Positions 27,339 through 38,089 of a stretch of DNA of 64,000 nucleotides are shown here, piece after piece; within the stretch, counting starts at the first letter, position 1, and each line of letters starts with the position of its first letter. The stretch is from Oscillatoria sp. CS-180. Lineage in GTDB: Bacteria > Cyanobacteriota > Cyanobacteriia > Phormidesmidales > Phormidesmidaceae. Both the position numbers and the translations under genes were made by a program. The notes below the pieces were generated by a model that was not told the origin of the DNA, made no database searches, and saw only the letters and a list, made by a program, of their open reading frames with translations. The stretch spans positions 1 through 64,000 of the forward strand of contig NZ_JAQMUB010000027.1 of the NCBI RefSeq assembly GCF_028330965.1, given 5' to 3'.

Positions 27339-29096
27339 TTACACAATGGGTGCGGATTCGCCACTAAACAACGTATCAAGTGCGGCTTCATTACCAATAC
27401 CGCCAGCAGCGTTATATCGAAAGAATGCGACTTGACCACCTGGATTGCTGGCAGTGGTGTTGACGAGATAGGAACCTGAGAGACCTCCGAAGAAACCGTC
27501 TTGGAAATCGAACCTGTTCACAAAAGCGCTGGGGCCACTACCCGGCAGGCTGATAGTATCGCCTTCCAAGACATTGAAGTCAAAAATTAGGCTCAGACCT
27601 TGGTAGACGCTGCCGTTATTTTGGAGAACAAAGTTATCAGCGCCACCACCACCCAGCAGATAATCAACCTCGTTGGGATTGCTCAGGCCGCTGGCATCCA
27701 AGACATCATTGCCATCTCCCCCAATGAGGACGTCGTTGCCGCCACCCCCAATAAGGCGATCATTGCCACCCCCCGTGTGAATATAGTTACGGGTAGCGGT
27801 GCCGATAATATAGTCATCCCCAGCCCCCGTGTAAACATTCTCAAAATTCAGGGCAGTCTCACCGACAAAGTTAGTCACCCCCGTTCGCATATCAAGCTCA
27901 TAAGAGTCATTCCAGAAGCGAGTATCTAAAGTATCAATACCCTCGCCACCATTCATGACGTCCAGACCGTAACCACCATCTATCCAATCATTACCGGCGC
28001 TACCGTAGAGATGATCATTACTTTCATAGCCATAAAGGCGATCATTCCCAGCGTTACCCCATAAAAAATTGCCCGCAGCGTTACCGTGCAGCTGGTCATC
28101 GCCAGTGCCGCCATAAGCATTTTCGATAAAAGATCGGGAATCACCCTTGTACTGCAAGGCATTGAATAGATGCCCCCGGGCATAGTTGCCGTCGCCAAGA
28201 TGGGCTCGTTGAGCATTACCATCCACATTGAGGTCAGACCATTGACCCGGTGCCAGGTTGATATTGAGGTCAGTAGTGTAATTCAAAAAGTCATAGGTAT
28301 CGATGCCACTGCCGTCCCAAACAGTGCGAAAGATCCGATTGTCTCCGGGAGTGCCCTGACCCACATCGTTGACAAACATTTCGCCCGTTGTTGGAGAAAA
28401 GCGATAGAACGTGTCCGTGGCGTTGTAGTCAAAATTTGCGCCATACATCGCTTGGATGGCCGCAATGTCATACATCATCAGGGACTGAGGATAACCCCAC
28501 GTTTCGTTGTAGACAAAATCCGTTGGCGCACCTTCATAGGAGCGGTACGTCATGATGGAAAATTCCATAGAGTCGCGGTCGGCATCCATAGCGACACCGC
28601 GAATGCCGTTAGCTTCGTGCCCATGCTCCAGCCCTAGAGCATGACCAATTTCGTGACCGATGGTGTAGTAGGCAAAATTGCCAACCACTGGCTCGTTGTA
28701 ATCGACACGGTTGAACCAGACATCACCCGCCTGAACGGAAGTGCCTGGACCATAAGCATAGGCAGTACGAGGACTATTCGATTCAGCAATGCGGATAACA
28801 GCATTGCGATCGCGGCCTCCGGTTAATTCAGTCAAAGTCAACCCAGAAACATTGGCATACATCGCCATCCAGTTACGGGCGATTGTTTGCTGAGCAGAGT
28901 TCAGCCGAGAGAAACTAATACTGTGAGTCTGGCTGTCAGCATAACCCGACTCATCTTCATAATCATTCCAAAAATTATTGGTAAAGCTGAAGGTGATATC
29001 AGTTGAGTGCCAGCGATTGTTCGCAATTAATGAGTCAATATTGTTGTCACCAGTGGCTATATTCGCAAGTGAGGCCGCTCCAGCTCCATACACCAT
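27339..29096 (-). CDS. M10 serralysin-like metalloprotease with RTX repeats
   Basis: 585 residues. The catalytic zinc motif HEIGHALGLEHG (HExxHxxGxxH) is near residue 147 and the Met-turn SIMTY near 181. A serralysin-type C-terminal region follows, with Ca-binding RTX nonapeptides in two blocks (for example GGTGDDQLHG, GNAGNDRLYG, then GGGNDRLIGGGGNDVLIGG), about residues 320-475. No N-terminal signal peptide is visible, as expected for type I secretion via a C-terminal signal. No dedicated type I secretion genes are adjacent. ATG 29096 follows a GGAG motif; TTG 29117 is possible. Confidence 0.9.
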   Translation of the reverse strand: MVYGAGAASLANIATGDNNIDSLIANNRWHSTDITFSFTNNFWNDYEDESGYADSQTHSISFSRLNSAQQTIARNWMAMYANVSGLTLTELTGGRDRNAVIRIAESNSPRTAYAYGPGTSVQAGDVWFNRVDYNEPVVGNFAYYTIGHEIGHALGLEHGHEANGIRGVAMDADRDSMEFSIMTYRSYEGAPTDFVYNETWGYPQSLMMYDIAAIQAMYGANFDYNATDTFYRFSPTTGEMFVNDVGQGTPGDNRIFRTVWDGSGIDTYDFLNYTTDLNINLAPGQWSDLNVDGNAQRAHLGDGNYARGHLFNALQYKGDSRSFIENAYGGTGDDQLHGNAAGNFLWGNAGNDRLYGYESNDHLYGSAGNDWIDGGYGLDVMNGGEGIDTLDTRFWNDSYELDMRTGVTNFVGETALNFENVYTGAGDDYIIGTATRNYIHTGGGNDRLIGGGGNDVLIGGDGNDVLDASGLSNPNEVDYLLGGGGADNFVLQNNGSVYQGLSLIFDFNVLEGDTISLPGSGPSAFVNRFDFQDGFFGGLSGSYLVNTTASNPGGQVAFFRYNAAGGIGNEAALDTLFSGESAPIV

Positions 29097-29833
29097 GGCT
29101 TCGACTCCAATCGACAAACTAAATTAAGCAAAAACAGCAAACACTTCCTGGCTGCGTGAACAAGGAAGACGCTTGAATGGTCAGAGAAAGCATCTTGAAA
29201 CGCTACTCACGAGAGGATGGGTAGCATCAGACAATTTCCTGAAGATCAAAGGCAAGATGAAAACGGTTCGCTCTTGCCGCGCAAGGGCCCAAACTATAGC
29301 CCCAACCCTTTAGGCTTGTGCACCCAAGAGCATTCGGGGACTTAGCCCATAGAAAAATGGCTCGCCGTCTTGTCCTCACAGAACTGACAACCGCTATAGC
29401 TGGATTGTTGGTAGTATGCACGTCTGAAACCAACACTTTCGAAAAGCTGGTTTGTTCCTGCCCACCCTGCGCTTTTAATCAACTTTCCTAGATATTACAA
29501 ACCGTTTGGCTGCCGTATGAGAAAACTGACATATCTAAAGTATCAGTTACGTTCGCTACCGAACCAGTTCTAATAGCTACTCAGTAGAACAGCTTAATCT
29601 GTATGAATTTTGTGTGTGGATTTAGTCCAAAAGGTTGATGCGGACCCCAGCCACAAACAGCACCTTTCAAAAGGGATCAGTGAGTAGATACCGAATAGGT
29701 CTGCTACAGCTATGTCATTATTGCACGGGAAACTAATCGTAACTGCACTCAATCTGGCAGTTAATGATCGCTTTGCTTACAATGCCTCAAAAGTCCTATT
29801 GCGATCGCACCTGCCCCTCATAACACTGCTGCC
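29097..29833. other. Long intergenic region
   Basis: 737 bases between divergent genes. It contains one copy of the dispersed repeat (29311-29398) and a HIP1-like GCGATCGC near 29802. An open frame of 69 codons at 29227-29436 (minus) largely consists of the repeat and is not accepted as a gene. The rest shows no coding signal. Confidence 0.5.
29311..29398 (-). repeat. Dispersed repeat, copy B
   Basis: The second copy of the element at 7391-7480, in opposite orientation. By eye about two-thirds of positions match, with the best blocks being ATGCTCT, GGGTGCAC, CAAGAC and GCGAG. Nothing in it suggests a protein or a transposase. Confidence 0.5.
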
Positions 29834-31696
29834 ATGGTTGACCAAAACGCCACTCCTACTCCCGCAGACCGCTATTCAGAGCTGATTGAGAGCATCATTG
29901 CCCTAACCCTAAAAGGAAAAATTCGTTCCAAAGAGCAGGTTTTCCAAATGTTGCAGTCAGATATTGAACCCCAGGAAGGAGGCGATTTTGCGGATTGTTT
30001 AGACAGACAAATCAGCGCCGTAGAAACGGTGCTGACTAATGAAACGGACGCACTGCAACAGGCCAAGGCAACCCGTCGCCAGCGGGCACTCAAAACCATT
30101 CACGGCGAGTTCGATCGTTGGCAAAAAGAAAACCAAAGTACAGCGGTGTTGTCAGGGGCGATCGCGAACCTCATTCGCACCCAGAGCCAAGACCGCTTAT
30201 CGGCACTGCTTCAGGTTCTCGACCCCAACCAGCCTGACCATCTAAACCGCGATCAGATCAAGACTCTGGCACAGCAGTTACGCCAGCTAGAAACCGAGGC
30301 AACCGCTGCGCCGAGTTTACAGGAGTTGTCTGCCGGACTGACTCAAGGGTTGGCGACTTGGCAGCAACTAGAAGGACACGTGATTAGCTGGGTTTATGAT
30401 CAGGCCCAGCGCTCTATTGGTTTTGGGAGTGCGGATTCTCAGGGACCTTGGCCCTATTGGGCAAAACAAGTCGGAACAACCAGTATTCAACGTATCTTCA
30501 CAGATTTGGCAGAACATCAGAGCGTTACCGCTGCGGGTGTCCCGATTCCGTTAGAGGTGAGAACGTGGGTTGAAATGGCGATCGCCCTCCAACGATTACA
30601 GTTAGGCTTAGTCGCCTGGTTTGATAAGCAGCCCTACGACACAAAAGCAGGTAAGCGGCTGTCAATCTCAACCTTTTTAACCTTTGCAGTAGTGTGGAGT
30701 CAGCTTTCTGAGCGCTTCAACGAATTAAAACAACCGCTTCTAGTGGAAGGTTGTTTTCAAATGGTGCTACAGGGATTGCGGCAGTTTGCCCAACAGAGCT
30801 ACTTTCCACTCTATGGCGGCCTATTTACAGCGCTATCCGGTGAACCTCTTCGTAGTTTGCTGGAATATCTTGATCGTCCTCTAAGGGAAGTGCCTAATAC
30901 GGATACCAAAGCTCGCATCCTCACTTTGCTGGGATATTCTCAAAGGGCCTTAGGACAGTACGATTTAGCCCGTCAGTTCCACGAGCGAGCATTGGACAGC
31001 GCTCGCGAAGTCAATGATCAGCGCTGCGAGATTGCTAACCTCAACCATCTGAGTCGAACGGCTGTCATGGAAGCAGATTTTGAGGCTGCGATCGCCCACA
31101 GTCAGCGAGCACTGATTCTCTCTCGGCAGGCGGGCGATCGCATTGGGGAAGCGAATGCTTTAGCAAACTTTGGCTACAGCGAAATCTCCCGCGCCCAAGA
31201 GCAAGCCGTTGATCCCGATCAAATCGAATCTGTGCTGACCTACCTAGAGCAAGGACTAACGCTCACCGAACAGGTGCAGGACCGCCCCAGCGAAGCCCTC
31301 TGTGCCAACAGTCTTGGTGTGGCTCAAGTGATGTTGCGCCACTACGACCAGGCGATTCCAGCCTTAGAAAAAGGGTTACAGATTGCTCAGGCAATCGGCG
31401 ATGTATTTTTGCAAGGGGTGAACTATGGGTATTTAGCGATCGCCTATCAACATCTGGAGAATACTGAAATGGCCGTCTTCTGCGGAGCGATGGGAATGTA
31501 TCTGCTCTGGCAAATCAACTCCAGTCAATGGCATCAGCCTGCCGGGACCCTCAGCATCCTGCGGGGACAAATAGGACCCGACGCATTTGATGCAGCATTG
31601 GCGGCCTACCGGGCTGCCTTTCTCAAGCAAATCGGCGTTGACGGCTACGACTACCTGCCCCAACTCCTGGCTGAGTATCGTCATGCTTTGGATTGA
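29834..31696 (+). CDS. Large TPR-repeat protein
   Basis: A 620-residue soluble protein. The first ~230 residues are helical and rich in Gln/Glu without a recognised domain. Residues about 340-570 hold five or six TPR units, such as TKARILTLLGYSQRALGQYD, CEIANLNHLSRTAVMEADFE, GEANALANFGYSEIS and SEALCANSLGVAQVMLRHYD. These repeats are of the long, kinesin-light-chain-like type used as protein-binding scaffolds. No signal peptide or membrane segment is visible. The partner is unknown. A HIP1 octamer lies just upstream. Confidence 0.8.
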   Translation: MVDQNATPTPADRYSELIESIIALTLKGKIRSKEQVFQMLQSDIEPQEGGDFADCLDRQISAVETVLTNETDALQQAKATRRQRALKTIHGEFDRWQKENQSTAVLSGAIANLIRTQSQDRLSALLQVLDPNQPDHLNRDQIKTLAQQLRQLETEATAAPSLQELSAGLTQGLATWQQLEGHVISWVYDQAQRSIGFGSADSQGPWPYWAKQVGTTSIQRIFTDLAEHQSVTAAGVPIPLEVRTWVEMAIALQRLQLGLVAWFDKQPYDTKAGKRLSISTFLTFAVVWSQLSERFNELKQPLLVEGCFQMVLQGLRQFAQQSYFPLYGGLFTALSGEPLRSLLEYLDRPLREVPNTDTKARILTLLGYSQRALGQYDLARQFHERALDSAREVNDQRCEIANLNHLSRTAVMEADFEAAIAHSQRALILSRQAGDRIGEANALANFGYSEISRAQEQAVDPDQIESVLTYLEQGLTLTEQVQDRPSEALCANSLGVAQVMLRHYDQAIPALEKGLQIAQAIGDVFLQGVNYGYLAIAYQHLENTEMAVFCGAMGMYLLWQINSSQWHQPAGTLSILRGQIGPDAFDAALAAYRAAFLKQIGVDGYDYLPQLLAEYRHALD

Positions 31697-31785
31697 TATG
31701 GACTGATGTAGACGGTGAGGTGACCGGCTTGAAGCGAGGATTCCGTCTACTATTGCCTTAGTCCAGAAACGGTGGCTACACGGTC

Positions 31786-33177
31786 ATGAGCATTCGAGTT
31801 GAAACAGACAGCATGGGGTCGATTGAAGTGCCCAGCGATCGCTATTGGGGCGCACAGACGCAGCGATCGCTACACTACTTTGATATCGGTCCTGATCGAA
31901 TGCCGCGTGAAATCATTCGAGCTTTTGGCATCCTCAAGCGGGCTGCGGCTGTCACAAATCGCGATCTAGGCCAGCTGGATGTGAACAAAGCAGCGCTAAT
32001 TCTGAAAGCTGCCGATGAGGTCATTTCAGGCCAACTCGACGATCACTTTCCGCTGCGAGTGTGGCAAACCGGGAGCGGCACCCAGACCAATATGAACGCC
32101 AACGAGGTCATCGCCAACCGAGCGATTGAGCTAGCTGGAGGAACCCTCGGCAGCAAAGCACCGATTCATCCCAACGACCATGTAAATCAGGGACAATCCT
32201 CCAACGATACCTTCCCAACTGCAATGCACATTGCAGCTGTCGAGCAAATCACCCATCATCTTCTGCCCGCTGTTCAGCAGTTACAGGCAGCCTTGTCTGA
32301 AAAATCTGACGCCTTCAGCACGATCATCAAAATGGGGCGCACCCATCTGATGGATGCCGTACCGCTGACCTTAGGGCAGGAGTTTTCCGGCTATGCAACT
32401 CAGCTTAAGCAAGGACTGCACCGCATGGATGCAAGTCTGCCTGAACTCTATGAGTTAGCGTTAGGCGGTACCGCTGTTGGAACGGGACTCAACACTCATC
32501 CTGACTTTGCCGAGAAAGTCGCTGCTGAGATTGCTCGTTACACCCAGCTGCCTTTCGTGACGGCTCCCAACAAGTTTGCCGCCCTTGCCGCCCACGATGC
32601 AATTGTCGCTGCCAGTGGTGCTCTGAAAACATTGGCGATCGCCCTCATGAAAATTGCCAACGACCTGCGCTGGCTCGGCTCAGGACCTCGCTGTGGGCTA
32701 GGCGAACTCCGCCTCCCCGCTAATGAACCCGGTTCCTCCATCATGCCAGGCAAAGTTAATCCGACTCAATGCGAGGCCCTGACAATGGTTTGTGTGCAAG
32801 TGGTCGGAAACGATGCCGCGATCGCCTTTGCTGGCAGCCAAGGCAATTTCGAACTCAACGTCTTTAAGCCCGTCATGATTCACAATCTGCTGCATTCCAT
32901 CCGCCTACTATCAGACGCCAGCCGCAGCTTCACAGAGCACCTCGTTGTGGGACTGTCCCCCAATCGCGATCAGATTCAGCAGTTTCTGGACCAGTCCTTG
33001 ATGCTAGTAACAGCCCTGAACCCAGCGATCGGCTATGACAAAGCGGCTCAAGTCGCCAAGAAAGCCTACGCTGAAAACACAACCCTGCGGGAAGCCTGTA
33101 TCGCATTAGGGTTTCTATCTGGCAAAGCCTTTGACCAACACGTCAACCCAGAAACGATGGTTCACCCCACCGCGTAA
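31786..33177 (+). CDS. fumC: Fumarate hydratase, class II
   Basis: 463 residues, the normal length. Signature elements of the fumarase/aspartase superfamily are all present: [14 protein letters not shown] near 98, [12 protein letters not shown] near 140, [13 protein letters not shown] and the catalytic-loop signature [15 protein letters not shown] near 317. TNMNANEV and the C-terminal sequence favour fumarase over aspartase. It catalyses fumarate to malate in the cytoplasm. It is convergent with serS. Confidence 0.95.
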   Translation: MSIRVETDSMGSIEVPSDRYWGAQTQRSLHYFDIGPDRMPREIIRAFGILKRAAAVTNRDLGQLDVNKAALILKAADEVISGQLDDHFPLRVWQTGSGTQTNMNANEVIANRAIELAGGTLGSKAPIHPNDHVNQGQSSNDTFPTAMHIAAVEQITHHLLPAVQQLQAALSEKSDAFSTIIKMGRTHLMDAVPLTLGQEFSGYATQLKQGLHRMDASLPELYELALGGTAVGTGLNTHPDFAEKVAAEIARYTQLPFVTAPNKFAALAAHDAIVAASGALKTLAIALMKIANDLRWLGSGPRCGLGELRLPANEPGSSIMPGKVNPTQCEALTMVCVQVVGNDAAIAFAGSQGNFELNVFKPVMIHNLLHSIRLLSDASRSFTEHLVVGLSPNRDQIQQFLDQSLMLVTALNPAIGYDKAAQVAKKAYAENTTLREACIALGFLSGKAFDQHVNPETMVHPTA

Positions 33178-33277
33178 AGAGTAAATTCAACTGGGCAAGC
33201 TCACCAGGGATTCCAACCACTGCTTTACCCTGTCATAGCGATGAATGAAGATAGTCCCAAGCGGTCCACCAGTCTAA

Positions 33278-33294
33278 GCCATCCAATGGATGGC
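33278..33294. repeat. Short hairpin between fumC and serS
   Basis: A perfect seven-base-pair stem, GCCATCC / GGATGGC, with a three-base AAT loop, ending six bases from the serS stop codon. No T-run on either side, so terminator function is doubtful. Confidence 0.35.
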
Positions 33295-33299
33295 AGTTC

Positions 33300-34640
<1,341 letters not shown>

Positions 34641-34755
34641 TCAGGGTGTTCGCGCTTTGCCAACTGTTTCAATAGACTGTTTCATCGGCAGGACTGGCTA
34701 TCGTGTTACGATTGATGGCAATTATGAGATCTGTGTTGAAGAGGTTATTGAAATC

Positions 34756-34893
34756 ATGGAAGCTGCACTGCTCTTAGCCAAGCTGCCTGAAGCCTATTCC
34801 TTGTTTGATCCGCTGGTTGATGTATTGCCGGTTATCCCAGTCTTTTTCTTGCTGCTAGCATTTGTGTGGCAAGCAGCGGTGGGTTTCAGATAG
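34756..34893 (+). CDS. psbK: Photosystem II reaction-centre protein K precursor
   Basis: 45 residues: an eight-residue presequence (MEAALLLA) and the 37-residue mature PsbK starting [20 protein letters not shown] and ending [10 protein letters not shown], almost canonical. One transmembrane helix spans about 21-40. It is a small PSII core subunit next to CP43. The frame is open to 34657, but the conserved protein begins at this ATG. A perfect terminator follows 25 bases after the stop, so the gene is transcribed alone. Confidence 0.96.
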   Translation: MEAALLLAKLPEAYSLFDPLVDVLPVIPVFFLLLAFVWQAAVGFR

Positions 34894-34918
34894 ACCTTTT
34901 AATCATCTCCGGCTTTAC

Positions 34919-34952
34919 AAAAGCGGCACTGTTACTCAACAGTGCCGCTTTT
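34919..34952 (+). terminator. Rho-independent terminator of psbK
   Basis: A perfect 15-base-pair stem, AAAAGCGGCACTGTT with AACAGTGCCGCTTTT, around an ACTC loop, ending in a T-run. It is symmetrical enough to stop transcription from both directions. The remaining bases up to nadA (34953-35290) hold no gene. Confidence 0.95.
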
Positions 34953-35242
34953 ACATGGGCATTAATAATATTTGAAACCATATTTATGATGACTTCGACT
35001 AAGTTGCAAAATCAATCAGCTGCGAGGAAACTAGTTGCAGACATCGCAGCCGCCCTATCGAGGACTTAAGCTTCTGACGATAAGCCAATTCAAAAAAAGC
35101 ACCTAAAGCCCTAGTGAAATGGATTTCAGCAATTCAGGGCACCCTCCGTTCGCTTGTTTTTTCATCCCCGTCGCTGCATCTTGAATCTTATTTTATGAGT
35201 GAAGCGTGACATTGAAACAACACAGCTTTTGGTAAAAACGAC

Positions 35243-35248
35243 TATAAT
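35243..35248 (+). promoter_or_regulatory. Candidate -10 box of nadA
   Basis: A consensus TATAAT lies 43 bases before the nadA start. No -35 box at normal spacing is evident; a TTGAAA at 35212-35217 is 25 bases upstream, too far. Low confidence. Confidence 0.35.
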
Positions 35249-35290
35249 CAATTTTCAGTCAACTGATTAAATCTACTAAAAGCGACTATC

Positions 35291-36256
35291 GTGTTCACCA
35301 GCGTTTTACCAAAACCGTCCTCCCCAAACACGCCCTTAGATCTGTTCGCAGCCATCAACGAGCTGAAACGAGAGCTAAATGCAGTCATCCTGGCCCACTA
35401 TTATCAGGAACCTGACATTCAAGATGTAGCAGACTATATCGGAGACTCCCTGGGGCTTTCGCGACAGGCAGCTAGTACAAATGCTGAGGTGATTGTGTTT
35501 GCTGGAGTCCACTTTATGGCAGAAACTGCCAAGATTTTGAATCCAGACAAGCTAGTTCTGCTACCCGACTTGAACGCAGGCTGCTCTCTAGCCGATACCT
35601 GTCCGCCTGCTCAGTTTGCAGCATTCAAAGCCCAGCATCCCGATCACATTGTCGTGTCCTATATCAACTGCTCAGCTGAAATCAAAGCCATGAGCGACAT
35701 CATCTGCACCAGTTCCAACGCAGTTAAGCTAATTGAGCAGATTCCTCAGGACCAACCTATTATCTTTGCGCCTGATAAGAATCTCGGACGCTACGTAATG
35801 CAGCAAACAGGACGCGACCTCGTGCTATGGCAGGGAAGCTGTATGGTACACGAAACCTTTTCCGAGAAAAAATTAGTCCAGCTTAAAATGGCGCATCCCG
35901 GCGCAGATATTATTGCTCATCCCGAGTGCGAAGAACCTGTGCTGCATCATGCTAACTTTATCGGCTCAACGACCGCGTTGTTGAGCTATGTAAAAGATAG
36001 CGATCTCACTCAATTCATCGTGGTTACAGAACCCGGTATTATTCACCAAATGGAAAAACAGGTACCCGGCAAGGCGTTTATCCCAGCTCCCTCAACTGGA
36101 AATTGTGCCTGCAACGAATGTCCTCACATGCGGTTGAATACGCTAGAGAAGCTATATTGGGCAATGCAGACTCGACAGCCTGAAATCACAATGCCAGAGG
36201 AAATCCGTGTAGCAGCACTGAAGCCCATTGAAGCGATGCTACTGATGAGTGCCTGA
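35291..36256 (+). CDS. nadA: Quinolinate synthase
   Basis: 321 residues. It condenses iminoaspartate (from NadB) with dihydroxyacetone phosphate to quinolinate in NAD synthesis. The N-terminal [20 protein letters not shown] is characteristic. Cluster cysteines are available in [23 protein letters not shown] and CACNECPHM, as expected for its oxygen-sensitive [4Fe-4S] cluster. Translation starts at GTG 35291, since the next in-frame ATG would delete the substrate motif. Confidence 0.95.
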   Translation: MFTSVLPKPSSPNTPLDLFAAINELKRELNAVILAHYYQEPDIQDVADYIGDSLGLSRQAASTNAEVIVFAGVHFMAETAKILNPDKLVLLPDLNAGCSLADTCPPAQFAAFKAQHPDHIVVSYINCSAEIKAMSDIICTSSNAVKLIEQIPQDQPIIFAPDKNLGRYVMQQTGRDLVLWQGSCMVHETFSEKKLVQLKMAHPGADIIAHPECEEPVLHHANFIGSTTALLSYVKDSDLTQFIVVTEPGIIHQMEKQVPGKAFIPAPSTGNCACNECPHMRLNTLEKLYWAMQTRQPEITMPEEIRVAALKPIEAMLLMSA

Positions 36257-36279
36257 AGCAGAAAGGATTGCATACGACC

Positions 36280-36645
36280 ATGACGGAGAAATTCGATACC
36301 TTTCTTTTAGATGCAGCACTGATGGAAAAGCGTCAGCAGCTTGAACAGGAGCGATTAAACACGCTGCAACAGGTGGTGTCATGGTTAGACCAATGGGGAG
36401 CAGACTACGGCATTTCTCGTGCTTACTTGTTTGGGTCGCTTGTCCGCAGCAACCGTTTTCATTCGAGATCCGATATCGATTTAGCCGTAGATACGTTGGA
36501 ACCAGATCGTTTCTTTGGGGCGATCGCTGCCCTCTCAGAGTTCACTGGTCGTGATGTAGACTTGGTGGAACTGAGCAAATCTCCCTTTGCAGACAGGATT
36601 CGCCAAACTGGACAGCTATGGACGAGAAGAACATCGCCCTCCTAG
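36280..36645 (+). CDS. MNT-domain nucleotidyltransferase (antitoxin), copy 1
   Basis: 121 residues of the minimal nucleotidyltransferase (MntA) type, which in studied pairs neutralises the HEPN toxin by AMPylation. The active site reads FGSLVRSNRFHSRSDIDLAV at 51-70, so the spacing is GSx11DxD, one residue longer than the usual GSx10DxD. It overlaps the HEPN partner by 28 bases. ATG 36280 is chosen over TTG 36268. Its paralogue lies 0.9 kb downstream. Confidence 0.85.
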   Translation: MTEKFDTFLLDAALMEKRQQLEQERLNTLQQVVSWLDQWGADYGISRAYLFGSLVRSNRFHSRSDIDLAVDTLEPDRFFGAIAALSEFTGRDVDLVELSKSPFADRIRQTGQLWTRRTSPS

Positions 36646-37091
36646 CAGCGGATATCAATGCTCAGAGAATGACCATCGAGCGAGTTTTTGCCGCTTTAGA
36701 CAATAGGGCTAACTCCCTCCATGCGAAAAGTCCTCCTGAGAAACTCGAAAGCTTTGCCTATCAGCTACACAATCTATACGGAGCCATTGAAGACTTATTC
36801 AAGGTCATTGCCGTTTACTTCGAGAACAATATTTCTGACTCCTCTCAATGGCACAGCCGCTTACTTCAGCGAATGACACAAACCATTGAAGGCACTCGGC
36901 CAGCCGTTATTTCTCAAGAGAATTATCTGAGACTCAACGGACTGAGGGCCTTCTGGCATTTCTTTCGTCACGCTTACGGCGTTCCCATCGACTTTGCTCA
37001 ATTGATGAATAACCTGGAACGGGCCGAAGCACTACAGCCTCAGCTCGATCAAGATCTCGATGCCTTTTTGAAACAAGTGAAAGGAACATAA
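36618..37091 (+). CDS. HEPN-domain toxin-like protein (HepT-type), copy 1
   Basis: 157 residues, all-helical. The signature region is LRLNGLRAFWHFFRHAYG (near residue 108). Related HEPN proteins have an Arg-x4-His ribonuclease motif here; the arginine position is Trp (FWHFFRH). If the motif is really lost, the protein may be a weak or inactive RNase. It shares an overlapping start with its MNT partner, the standard antitoxin-first layout. Confidence 0.78.
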   Translation: MDEKNIALLAADINAQRMTIERVFAALDNRANSLHAKSPPEKLESFAYQLHNLYGAIEDLFKVIAVYFENNISDSSQWHSRLLQRMTQTIEGTRPAVISQENYLRLNGLRAFWHFFRHAYGVPIDFAQLMNNLERAEALQPQLDQDLDAFLKQVKGT

Positions 37092-37146
37092 AAAACTTCA
37101 AACACTATTTCGATACCATAATCATAGAAAGCATCGAGTGAGTGCC

Positions 37147-37530
37147 ATGTCACAGTCCTCTCAGGATCCGGTTGTCACTGATGAGCAGTTAGCCTATTGG
37201 CAGCGGGCGATCTCAACTCAGAAGCGTAATCAGCAAGCTGCCAAATCAACGGCCTGGGGTCAGGTTCAACAAATAGCTCAATGTTTACACCACGAATTCG
37301 GCGCAACGCGAGTCATTGTTTTTGGGTCACTAGCACGCGATCGCTTTACCGAAAATTCTGACATCGACTTAGCCGTAGAAGGCATTACCGCGAATCGCTA
37401 TTTTGAAGCAGTTGCCAAGGCAAATGAGTATAGCGATCGCTGGGTTGACCTCAAACCCTTTGAAGCTTTGGACGATCACTTTCGACAACGAGTTCTAGAG
37501 ACAGGCGTAGACGTTGATGTTACCGATTAG
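37147..37530 (+). CDS. MNT-domain nucleotidyltransferase (antitoxin), copy 2
   Basis: 127 residues. The active site VFGSLARDRFTENSDIDLAV has the regular GSx10DxD spacing. It resembles copy 1 throughout (both have SDIDLAV and a following EYSDRWVDL / EFTGRDVDL) but is clearly diverged, so the duplication is old or the pairs arrived separately. ATG 37147 is used; GTG 37138 is also possible. It overlaps its HEPN partner by 14 bases. Confidence 0.85.
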   Translation: MSQSSQDPVVTDEQLAYWQRAISTQKRNQQAAKSTAWGQVQQIAQCLHHEFGATRVIVFGSLARDRFTENSDIDLAVEGITANRYFEAVAKANEYSDRWVDLKPFEALDDHFRQRVLETGVDVDVTD

Positions 37531-38020
37531 TCCCGCTGCTATGCGTGAGCTAGCCGCTGATATCGAGACAGAACTGTCTCGTTTAATTCAATTAGAGACA
37601 GCGATCGCTCAACTACAGGAAGAAATCATCGACGATCCCCGTCATGCTTCGTTGTTTTATGAAAATTTGGCGCTCAAGCTACACAATTTTTATACCGGCA
37701 GTGAAAAGATTTTGCGGCTAGTTGCTATCGAGCTAAACGGGGGATTGCCCTCCGGAGCAGACTGGCATAAGCGTCTGCTGAAGCGTATGAGTCAACAACG
37801 AGAAGGCCGTTCAGCCGTGTTATCTGACGCAACAGCACTTCGTCTGAGAGAGTTTTTGGGATTTCGCCATATTGTCAGAAACCTCTACGGTTTTGAGTTA
37901 GATCCGGAGCGAATCGCTAGTTTGGCCGCACGTTATCCCCAAATGTCAACAGATGTCAGACAAGATGTAGAAAGATTTGTAAGTTGGCTACGAGATTTGG
38001 CGGATCAGTTGGAGAGATGA
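37517..38020 (+). CDS. HEPN-domain toxin-like protein (HepT-type), copy 2
   Basis: 167 residues, helical, aligned without gaps to copy 1 in the signature region: LRLREFLGFRHIVRNLYG. Here the arginine lost in copy 1 is present but the histidine is Asn (FRHIVRN). The shared tyrosine before Gly is kept in both copies; in characterised HepT proteins a tyrosine near this motif is the AMPylation target. Candidate starts are ATG 37517 and ATG 37541. Confidence 0.78.
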   Translation: MLPISPAAMRELAADIETELSRLIQLETAIAQLQEEIIDDPRHASLFYENLALKLHNFYTGSEKILRLVAIELNGGLPSGADWHKRLLKRMSQQREGRSAVLSDATALRLREFLGFRHIVRNLYGFELDPERIASLAARYPQMSTDVRQDVERFVSWLRDLADQLER

Positions 38021-38089
38021 TGCGATCGCACCGCACAAACTGAGGGTATCTTGACATCATCAATACTTCCACGATGAAGATACTTGTCC

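Noticed and set aside
29227-29436. Open frame of 69 codons on the minus strand
   Set aside because: It mostly consists of the dispersed repeat, and the related copy at 7391-7480 has a frame-breaking indel and stops.
34657-34755. N-terminal extension of psbK
   Set aside because: The known precursor begins at the ATG at 34756, and the extension matches nothing in PsbK.
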